Shown here piece by piece: positions 58,601-64,000 of a stretch of DNA of 64,000 nt. The stretch lies in NCBI GenBank assembly GCA_964645915.1, contig CAZYDH010000003.1, forward strand, positions 62,001 to 126,000, given 5' to 3'. A program made the translations under genes and the position numbers. A model generated the notes under the pieces. The model was not told where the DNA came from and did not search any database. It worked only from the letters and a program-made list of their open reading frames with translations. Numbering within the stretch: position 1 is the stretch's first letter; each line of letters begins with the position of its first letter. The DNA comes from JACNKV01 sp964645915 (GTDB lineage Bacteria; Fidelibacterota; Marinisomatia; Marinisomatales; JACNKV01).

Positions 58601-58721
58601 CCGACAGAAAGTTAAACCGAATATTGTCAGATGCATCGTGCTTGAAAAGTGACACCAGGGTCGGTGGTAAATGCTGAAAACACCGTTCAAGCGTAAGGAT
58701 AGGTGTTTCACGTGAAACCAT
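55614..58721 (-). CDS. mfd: Transcription-repair coupling factor
   Basis: 1035 residues, shorter than E. coli Mfd (1148). It displaces stalled RNA polymerase and recruits UvrA. An RNA-polymerase-interacting domain (GDYLVHRDYGIGRYQGL) precedes the RecG-like helicase: CGDVGFGKTEVALRA (Walker A), DEEHRFGVKHKERL (DExH box), TLTATPIPRTLQ, and GRGFRQAHCYLF. The first codons MVSRET are encoded by a parS-like site, whose palindrome overlaps the start. There is no clear ribosome binding site; 11 bp separate it from the mnmG stop, so coupling is likely. Confidence 0.96.
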   Translation of the reverse strand: MVSRETPILTLERCFQHLPPTLVSLFKHDASDNIRFNFLSELSVWLHFNKLLCPLVCVCSSLEEAELVYQTSYLLNPDRLYFFPESSSLSSSVPGFISEHQRYKEEAINALINFDGIIVTTQTAVDESAIPLTSDSGMTLTEGSKISMGVLVDRLLEWGYSRVEKTNSPNTYSIRGGILDVFLQYSKYPVRVEFFGSNIESIRTYNPVSQRSVSSIKHIDVSPPSDYFKDNVEHRSLFDVLSGYIFKCFVNSNDGKWSLSTKPFSDNGVLFSSIAIEEKDLQFLSEPPRPKGQLIIFIENESQLQTLKNKTPENALFVLGVLQKSFRIENVLFLSGNELAGRTPSVRTRWETEHIGSAPISSLLSLSEGDYLVHRDYGIGRYQGLSVLKSKFGEQECIKIEYSDNAAVHVPLDKFSRVHRYIGRDKESVSLSTLGSPRWKNEKKRVVSATSDIVQSLVRYYKERSSARGFVYSKNDLVYRSVVRSFPYDETTDQTSAISAVVADMEKDRPMDRLVCGDVGFGKTEVALRATTKAVMSGKKVLILAPTTILADQHYITFMNRLGSVGIRTELLSRFRSKSQQRKILEKMITEELDVVIGTHRLLSTDVIFPNLGLIIVDEEHRFGVKHKERLRELKQSLDVLTLTATPIPRTLQQSLVGIKDLSVINTPPKTRKPIHTTVGYFNWSVIEKVVNSELLRNGQVYFLHNDVQALPFYLEELQMRFPDASIVMAHGQMLSSRLEKAILAFFSGEVDILLCTTIIESGLDVANANTIIVNQAHNFGLSQLYQIRGRVGRGFRQAHCYLFIPPQKKLSGDAYQRLKALEHFTSLGSGYNIALRDLEIRGAGNLFGTKQSGHMAKVGFELYCKLLEEAAEEQIGVEKKQKSVPSITLHAITLLDDDYMPLIQDRLYFYQRLSSCDTFSSYDDIVDELVDRFGSPTLATKTLLRSVKLRIGLLGSGVSSMSVTRGATNVVFKSFEPFESFSDLTSRVDVCLQPSLHPYRFHNIKPDSFELKINTPSFGDSLKIAEDFVKLFSV
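58704..58719. promoter_or_regulatory. parS-like chromosome partitioning site 1
   Basis: TGTTTCACGTGAAACC matches the ParB site TGTTTCACGTGAAACA at 15 of 16 positions. It overlaps the first codons of mfd (encoding VSRET), about 5 kb from the candidate origin. Confidence 0.88.
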
Positions 58722-58732
58722 GCGAAAGATAT

Positions 58733-60610
58733 CTATTTAACCAAGAAGACGGCTAGAACTGAAATGTCAGCCGGGGTAACACCTGAGATTCGCATAGCTT
58801 GACCTAACGTTTCCGGACGGACGAACAGGAGCTTTTCTCGCCCTTCGTTCGAAAGACTTGGAACAGAGTGATAGTCGAAATCATTTGGGATAACAAATCC
58901 TTCTTGTTTTTTTAATTGTAAAATCTGTTTGTTTTGTCTTTCGATATATCCGGAATATTTTATTAGTGCTTCTACCTCTGCGACAATCTCTTGTTTTATA
59001 GGTTGTTCATACTTATTGTTATCCAAGGGGGAGAAAAAACGGTTGGGGAAAGAGTTGCAAGTTATGCCGGGTCGTTTTAATACTTTAGCCGCTGGAGTTT
59101 TATGATTAAGGTGAGGTTGTCCGACAAGTGAAAGAGCAGAGTTGAGCTCCTTGGGAAAAACACTATTATTAAAAGAAGATAAAAGTAAATCAGTTGTTTC
59201 GATTTTTTTATCAAGAAAACGACAATAATTATCTGGAATCAAAGAATGGCGTTTTGAATAACCCAAAAGACGTCGATCGGCATTTGAATAGCGCAATAAC
59301 AATCGAAACTCAGCTCGAGAGGTAAACATTCGATAAGGCTCAAGCGTATCTTTTGTGATCAGGTCATCGATTAGGACGCCAATATAAGCATCATTTCTTG
59401 CAAGGGTGAATCGATGCCCTCCTAAAAGATTAATCGATGCATTTATTCCTGCGATAAGACCCTGGGCCGCAGCTTCTTCATAGCCGGATGTACCGTTGAT
59501 CTGTCCTGCAAAAAACAAGCCGGATATATTTTTAGACTCGAGAGTTGCGTGTAGCTGAGCGGGAGGAAAGAAGTCATACTCAATCGCATATCCGGGTCGG
59601 AACAACGCAATGTTTTCGAATCCTGGAATTTTTTTCAACGCCTGAAGTTGAACATCTTCAGGGAGGCTGGTAGAGAACCCGTTTAAATATATTTGTTGAG
59701 ATCCTTGCCATTCAGGCTCAAGAAAAAGCAGGTGAGAATCATGATGAGAAAACCGGTGAATCTTGTCTTCTATTGAGGGACAATAACGAGGTCCCGTACC
59801 AAAAACATCGCCTGAAAACATAGGCGACTTTTGAATGTTCGTTTGAACAACTGAATGAACCTCCGGCGAGGTTTTGACATAATGACAGGGGATGTTTGGT
59901 GGGTTGAAGTTTTTAGTTCCAAACGAGAAAGGAGAAGGAAGTTCGTCTCCATACGAAGGGGTTGTTTTTTTCCAGTCAACTGATTGTGAGTTTAGTCGGG
60001 GTGGCGTTCCGGTTTTTAATCGTCCGGACAAAAACCCCCTTGAGGTTAAGCTTTCGGTTATACCTATTGACCGAGGTTCACCCATACGGCCGGCAGAGAT
60101 TTTGCGTTGTCCGATGTGAACAAGACCGTTTAAGAAAGTTCCGAAGGTTAAAACCAACTGATCACACATAACCCTTTGACCTCCGCGAAGAATAACGCCC
60201 GCAATGTTCGACTGTTCTTCAAGAATATCGACAACCTCATCAGAGAGAATTGAAAGGTTCTTCTGTTTGAGAAGTATGTTTAGTATGTGTTTTTCATAGA
60301 CACGCTTATCGATCTGCGCCCTTGGAGACCAAACAGAACGCCCTTTGGATTTGTTCAGCATTTTAAACTGAATGCCCGCTACATCCGCGGCGCGAGGCAT
60401 AATACCACCAAGAACATCGATTTCACGAACAATTTGTCCTTTGGCGAGCCCGCCAATTGCAGGATTGCACGACATCCGTGCGATTGCATTTATATCTAAG
60501 GTTATTAGCGCAGTCTTGTGACCAAGGAAAGAAGAAATATAGGCAGCTTCAACGCCGGCATGACCACCACCCGCAACGATAATTTCGTAATGTTTTAAAG
60601 GGTGTTTCAC
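58733..60610 (-). CDS. mnmG: tRNA uridine-5-carboxymethylaminomethyl modification enzyme MnmG
   Basis: 625 residues. FAD-binding [18 protein letters not shown] at the N terminus; conserved [20 protein letters not shown], and [17 protein letters not shown]. Works with MnmE to modify U34 of tRNAs. The start is GTG 60610, which lies inside a parS-like palindrome. It follows mnmE and precedes mfd. Confidence 0.97.
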   Translation of the reverse strand: MKHPLKHYEIIVAGGGHAGVEAAYISSFLGHKTALITLDINAIARMSCNPAIGGLAKGQIVREIDVLGGIMPRAADVAGIQFKMLNKSKGRSVWSPRAQIDKRVYEKHILNILLKQKNLSILSDEVVDILEEQSNIAGVILRGGQRVMCDQLVLTFGTFLNGLVHIGQRKISAGRMGEPRSIGITESLTSRGFLSGRLKTGTPPRLNSQSVDWKKTTPSYGDELPSPFSFGTKNFNPPNIPCHYVKTSPEVHSVVQTNIQKSPMFSGDVFGTGPRYCPSIEDKIHRFSHHDSHLLFLEPEWQGSQQIYLNGFSTSLPEDVQLQALKKIPGFENIALFRPGYAIEYDFFPPAQLHATLESKNISGLFFAGQINGTSGYEEAAAQGLIAGINASINLLGGHRFTLARNDAYIGVLIDDLITKDTLEPYRMFTSRAEFRLLLRYSNADRRLLGYSKRHSLIPDNYCRFLDKKIETTDLLLSSFNNSVFPKELNSALSLVGQPHLNHKTPAAKVLKRPGITCNSFPNRFFSPLDNNKYEQPIKQEIVAEVEALIKYSGYIERQNKQILQLKKQEGFVIPNDFDYHSVPSLSNEGREKLLFVRPETLGQAMRISGVTPADISVLAVFLVK

Positions 60611-60618
60611 GTGAAACT
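60603..60618. promoter_or_regulatory. parS-like chromosome partitioning site 2
   Basis: TGTTTCACGTGAAACT matches the ParB site at 15 of 16 positions. It covers the mnmE stop and the mnmG GTG start. It is 1.9 kb from site 1; both sit near the candidate origin, as is usual. Confidence 0.88.
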
Positions 60619-61945
60619 ATTTTCCTACACAAAAATGACCGAAGATGTTGTTCAAAATATCATCAGGAGTGGTTTTACCGAGGACGGTATTGAGTGATGA
60701 TAAAGCATTTTGTAGTTCGAAAGCACAAAGCTCTAACTCAACAGAGCGAGGGTTGAGAAAACTTAAAGCCGTCGAAGAGGAGTCGCAACATTGTTTAACC
60801 GCATCGTATTGTCGTGCGGTTGTGAGAGCAACCAGCTCTGTTGTTTTCGATGACGAGGTCAAATGATTTTTTATTACAACGCGAAGGTTATCAATCCCTT
60901 CTCCGGTTTTTGCAGAAACAGAATAAATATCAGAAGAATTCTTTTGGGCATCTTGAAGATCTGTTTTGTTGTGAATGATAATATTTGGAGAGGAAATTGA
61001 GTCAAAAATATTTTGAGAAAAAGGAGCTTCCGGTGAGATAATATATAGAGCCAAATCTGCTTTTAATATTTCCGCGTGGGTTCGACGAACCCCCTCTGAT
61101 TCGACATCATCTTTTGATGGTCGTATGCCCGCAGTGTCGATCAACCTAATGGGTATTCCCTCTACAACCAGACGACACTCAACGCTGTCTCGGGTTGTCC
61201 CTGGCCTGGGGCTTGTTATGACACGGTCGGATTCAGTCAGCGCGTTTAAAAGAGTAGACTTCCCGACATTTGGTTCTCCGACCAACACAACGGCAGCACC
61301 ATCAGTTAAAAGTTTTCCAACTTGATAAGTATCTAATAACCGGAATAGATCATTCGAGACTGTAGTAAGTTTAGACGACAAACGAACAGTTTCTTTGTCG
61401 GTGATCTCATCTTCTGTAACATCGAGATAATATTCGATCGTGGATAAAATATCAACAAGGTATCTCTTAACTGAAGAAAACTTTTTAGACAACCCACCAC
61501 GCAAAATGTGGTAGTTTAGAGATGCAGCTTCTGTTGACTGACCGTGAATAAGACCCGAGACAGACTCGGCCTGAACGAGATCAATTTTTCCATTGAGAAA
61601 AGCACGAAGCGTGAACTCCCCAGGATTTGCAAGTCTTGAACCAAGTAAAATGCAAAGATCGACAATTTTTTGAACAACGAGAGGGTTTCCATGGCAGGAG
61701 ATTTCAAACACATCTTCTCCCGTATAAGATGCCGGTGCTTGAAAATAAGTGACCACCCCCTGTTCAAAAGGAAGGTTGTTTTTGTCGTACAAATCTGTAA
61801 AAACAACGAGATTTGGTTTAAAGGTGTTTTGTTTGGATAGCTCTAAAACGATGTGTTTTGATCTTGGACCGCTAAGCCGTACAACAGAGATACCACCGAA
61901 ACCATGTGGAGTGGCTGGCGCTACAATCGTATCGGATAAAATCAT
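60617..61945 (-). CDS. mnmE: tRNA modification GTPase MnmE
   Basis: 442 residues. An N-terminal tetrahydrofolate-binding domain with IVAPATPHGFGGISVVRLSG; the central GTPase has GEPNVGKSTLLNAL (Walker A), DTAG switch and NKTD; and the C terminus ends FCVGK, the conserved CxGK motif with the catalytic Cys. Partner of MnmG, encoded next to it. It starts 4 bp inside yidC. Confidence 0.97.
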   Translation of the reverse strand: MILSDTIVAPATPHGFGGISVVRLSGPRSKHIVLELSKQNTFKPNLVVFTDLYDKNNLPFEQGVVTYFQAPASYTGEDVFEISCHGNPLVVQKIVDLCILLGSRLANPGEFTLRAFLNGKIDLVQAESVSGLIHGQSTEAASLNYHILRGGLSKKFSSVKRYLVDILSTIEYYLDVTEDEITDKETVRLSSKLTTVSNDLFRLLDTYQVGKLLTDGAAVVLVGEPNVGKSTLLNALTESDRVITSPRPGTTRDSVECRLVVEGIPIRLIDTAGIRPSKDDVESEGVRRTHAEILKADLALYIISPEAPFSQNIFDSISSPNIIIHNKTDLQDAQKNSSDIYSVSAKTGEGIDNLRVVIKNHLTSSSKTTELVALTTARQYDAVKQCCDSSSTALSFLNPRSVELELCAFELQNALSSLNTVLGKTTPDDILNNIFGHFCVGK

Positions 61946-63585
61946 TTTTTTAGCTTAGCAGTAGAGGCGGTAGGCGTGTGTGGGGTTAGATATTTTTGTT
62001 GTAAGATAGTCAGTAAGTTAAATAGAGTATAGTAGAGGTTTAATCCAGATGGAAAGCGATAAAAGATAAAGAGGAAGAAAACATTCATCATATACATCAT
62101 GCTCTTTTGCTGACCGGGCTGTGCGGGGGTCATTTGTTGTTGCAACAACATTGTAACGGTCATTAATAAAGGAAGGATGTTGATGGGAAAGCTTGCAATA
62201 TAAAAGAGCGTGTCGGGAGCAGAGAGATCAGTTATCCACAACATAAAGGGCGCACCACGAAGCTCGATAGTAGAACGAAACACCTGGAAGAGAGCGAAAA
62301 GTAAGGGCATCTGAATTAAAAGAGGAAGACACCCCCCCATTGGATTCACACCTTTTTCTTTATAAAGAGCCATCGTTGCTTTGTTTAGCTGTTGAGGGTT
62401 GTTTTTGTGTTTTTCTTTTAGTTCATTGAGAAGCGGTTGAACTTCCTGCATCTTTCGCGTGGATTGATAGCTTTTTTTAGTCAGGGGATAAACAACGATT
62501 TTTACTAAAACAGAGAAGATGACAAGAACTACACCGTAGTTGGGGATAACACCATATAACACCACCAATAGATGTAAGACACCTTTTGCAATAACACGAA
62601 TAAATGACCAGCCAAAATTCATAATTTTTTCGAGAGAAACACCTAACGATTTTACACGATCATATTCAAGAGGACCCAAATATAGAGAGGTGTTTTCGCC
62701 ATCTGTTACGCTTTGGTAAAGGCTTACCCCAAATCGCGGTGCAACGCCATCATGAACACCATTGATCTCGGCAGCAGAACCCTTCGACGTTGGAATAAGC
62801 GCAGAAGTAAAGTACTTCGACCTGACAGCTACCCAATCTGTTTGTCCAATGTATTTTTTATTAAGGTCGGTATTCTTTTTAAGCTTGGGAGTATAAAGCT
62901 CCTCGCCTTGATATACATATCCTTTAAAGTAGGTTATATCATCATCAATTCTTTTCTCGGTAACAGGAACACCGCCGGACCAAGTAACAGAATAAGCGTC
63001 CTGTGCCAAGAAGGGTAAAACAGACCTCAGATTGGTAGAGATGTCAATTTTGTAGGATTGTGGATAAAATGTTAATATTTTATATATAGGTTGATCAAAC
63101 AGTGTGGTAGTAAAAGTAATTGAGAGAGGTTCTGAACCAAGGGTAAAGCTTTCTAAATCGTTTGTATGAGCCCAATTATTGTTTAATAAGATGTCTTCAC
63201 CGTCTATTGACTTTACAGATATTAAGAGGTTGTTTGTATTGAATTCATTAATGAGTTGAACGAGAAGCGTATCATGCATTTTATAATTGTTCAAAACAAA
63301 AGAGGTGATCGACCCACCATTTTTTGAGCTTATAATAGCTGTATAAAGATCACTATTAATTGTAAAAAGTTTCTCATTGTCGTTATTGAGATTTACAACT
63401 TCGATCTCAGGTATTATTTCTTCATGTGTTAGAGTTTTATTAGAAGGAGTGGTTTGTGTTGGAGTGTCTTTTACAACCTCAACGGGTTTAGACTCCTTTG
63501 GCGGAGAAACAAGGTCCATATAAAACGGTGTTGCGATCAAAACAACAGCAACAAGTAAAAAAGCAAGAAGAGTATTTCTATCCAT
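61942..63585 (-). CDS. yidC: Membrane protein insertase YidC
   Basis: 547 residues, Gram-negative type: one N-terminal membrane helix, a large periplasmic P1 domain (about 60-330), and the C-terminal insertase domain with five helices (VLLVVLYGVIPNYGVVLVIF, MGGCLPLLIQMPLLFALF, and others). A conserved Arg in the first insertase segments and a positively charged end (AKLKK) fit ribosome contact. It overlaps mnmE by 4 bp and follows yidD by 2 bp. Confidence 0.96.
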   Translation of the reverse strand: MDRNTLLAFLLVAVVLIATPFYMDLVSPPKESKPVEVVKDTPTQTTPSNKTLTHEEIIPEIEVVNLNNDNEKLFTINSDLYTAIISSKNGGSITSFVLNNYKMHDTLLVQLINEFNTNNLLISVKSIDGEDILLNNNWAHTNDLESFTLGSEPLSITFTTTLFDQPIYKILTFYPQSYKIDISTNLRSVLPFLAQDAYSVTWSGGVPVTEKRIDDDITYFKGYVYQGEELYTPKLKKNTDLNKKYIGQTDWVAVRSKYFTSALIPTSKGSAAEINGVHDGVAPRFGVSLYQSVTDGENTSLYLGPLEYDRVKSLGVSLEKIMNFGWSFIRVIAKGVLHLLVVLYGVIPNYGVVLVIFSVLVKIVVYPLTKKSYQSTRKMQEVQPLLNELKEKHKNNPQQLNKATMALYKEKGVNPMGGCLPLLIQMPLLFALFQVFRSTIELRGAPFMLWITDLSAPDTLFYIASFPINILPLLMTVTMLLQQQMTPAQPGQQKSMMYMMNVFFLFIFYRFPSGLNLYYTLFNLLTILQQKYLTPHTPTASTAKLKK

Positions 63586-63587
63586 AA

Positions 63588-63854
63588 TTATTTTACCGGA
63601 TCATAACCTCCCGGATGATAAGGGTGACATTTAGAAAGTCTTTTCCCTATAAGGAGAAAAGCGCGTGGAAGTGATTTCGTTTGTAATGCACGGAGAGCAT
63701 AGTTAGAACACGTAGGATGAAAGCGACAATTAGAGCCAAAGAATTGAGAAAGAGTTACCTGATAAAGACGAACGATATATGAAAAAATTTTTCGCAAGAA
63801 CCGATCAACATATTGAAGAAAGGAAGGTTCTTCACAGTGGAGGTTTTCTTCCAC
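63588..63854 (-). CDS. yidD: YidD membrane protein insertion efficiency factor
   Basis: 88 residues with the YidD signature FFGSNCRFHPTCSNYALRAL and C-terminal CHPYHPGGYDPV. It is about 18 residues longer at the N terminus than typical. The GTG start overlaps the rpmH stop (TAGTG) and lies in a hairpin. The family member usually found between it and rpmH, rnpA, is absent. Confidence 0.9.
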   Translation of the reverse strand: MEENLHCEEPSFLQYVDRFLRKIFSYIVRLYQVTLSQFFGSNCRFHPTCSNYALRALQTKSLPRAFLLIGKRLSKCHPYHPGGYDPVK

Positions 63855-63871
63855 TAAGCAGAAAGAACCTT
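63824..63871 (-). other. Nested hairpin covering the rpmH stop and yidD start
   Basis: An outer stem AAGGTTCTT (63824-63832) pairs with AAGAACCTT (63863-63871). Inside it AGTGGA (63836-63841) pairs with TCCACT (63850-63855), which holds the yidD GTG. Folding would hide that start until the ribosome reading rpmH opens it, so yidD may be translated only by coupling. Confidence 0.5.
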
Positions 63872-63988
63872 TCTTCCTTTTTTACGACGACGCGCGAGAA
63901 CATTGCGCCCACCGACGGTTGACATTCTTTCACGAAAGCCATGCTTGTTCTTGCGTTTACGATTACTTGGTTGAAATGTACGCTTCAT
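63854..63988 (-). CDS. rpmH: Ribosomal protein L34
   Basis: 44 residues starting [18 protein letters not shown] and rich in Arg and Lys, with the conserved [23 protein letters not shown] end. TTAGGAGAGAAA precedes the ATG. This short gene was read directly from the sequence. In many bacteria dnaA lies divergently just beyond rpmH; here the window ends 12 bp upstream. Confidence 0.97.
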   Translation of the reverse strand: MKRTFQPSNRKRKNKHGFRERMSTVGGRNVLARRRKKGRKVLSA

Positions 63989-64000
63989 TTTCTCTCCTAA

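Noticed and set aside
58704..60618. Palindromes as ends of a mobile element
   Set aside because: They match parS, lie in intact housekeeping genes, and the DNA between is mnmG.

Overview
The window is chromosomal DNA from a Gram-negative bacterium. It carries lipid A genes (lpxB, lpxK, a DUF374 acyltransferase), outer-membrane barrel proteins, ExbB/ExbD and periplasmic parvulins. FG-GAP/VCBS propellers, an UPF0164/OmpP1-type barrel, a Wolinella-type frdCAB operon and low G+C suggest the FCB superphylum; a marine lineage such as Marinimicrobia (SAR406) is my inference, not proven here. No rRNA, tRNA, CRISPR array, insertion sequence or prophage was found.

Layout. 0-3 kb: translation block rpmE, DUF1385, prfA, prmC (minus; prmC runs off the edge). 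3-9 kb: fabA, an acidic-tailed membrane protein, then a plus-strand lipid A operon (Gfo/Idh oxidoreductase, ICMT-like methyltransferase, lpxB, DUF374, lpxK). 9-16.3 kb: a self-contained signalling locus: a hybrid histidine kinase with a seven-repeat FG-GAP propeller and UnbV/ASPIC domain outside the membrane, a sigma-54 response regulator, two 17-bp palindromes, a consensus -24/-12 promoter, a Tyr-rich lipoprotein and an outer-membrane barrel. 16.3-24.3 kb: a giant FG-GAP/Ig-like surface protein, a small outer-membrane protein, a C-terminal processing protease, and ExbB-ExbD-ExbD. 24.3-35.9 kb: metabolism (frdCAB, GCS2 ligase, lone E2 acyltransferase, GltS, PPDK, tryptophanase).

35.9-42.7 kb holds the most unusual locus: six minus-strand genes that read as a stripped-down rotary motor (FliG, a FliF relative with a long coiled-coil stalk, MotB, MotA, an outer-membrane barrel with TPR, and a secreted CarboxypepD_reg/FxLYD-like protein). 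No rod, hook, filament, export or FliM/FliN gene is present in the window. The promoter and terminator of this unit can both be seen. I infer a proton- or sodium-driven motor coupled across the periplasm rather than a flagellum.

42.8-64 kb: a CDF-like transporter, psuG, a single-domain GDT1 protein, a PNP-like fragment and yggS, followed by the origin-proximal housekeeping block (gyrA, gyrB, DUF721, recF, dnaN, a 404-bp AT-rich intergenic region with two perfect DnaA boxes, two parvulins, mfd, mnmG, mnmE, yidC, yidD, rpmH). Two parS-like palindromes sit at the starts of mfd and mnmG. rnpA is missing from its usual slot between rpmH and yidD, and dnaA is not in the window.
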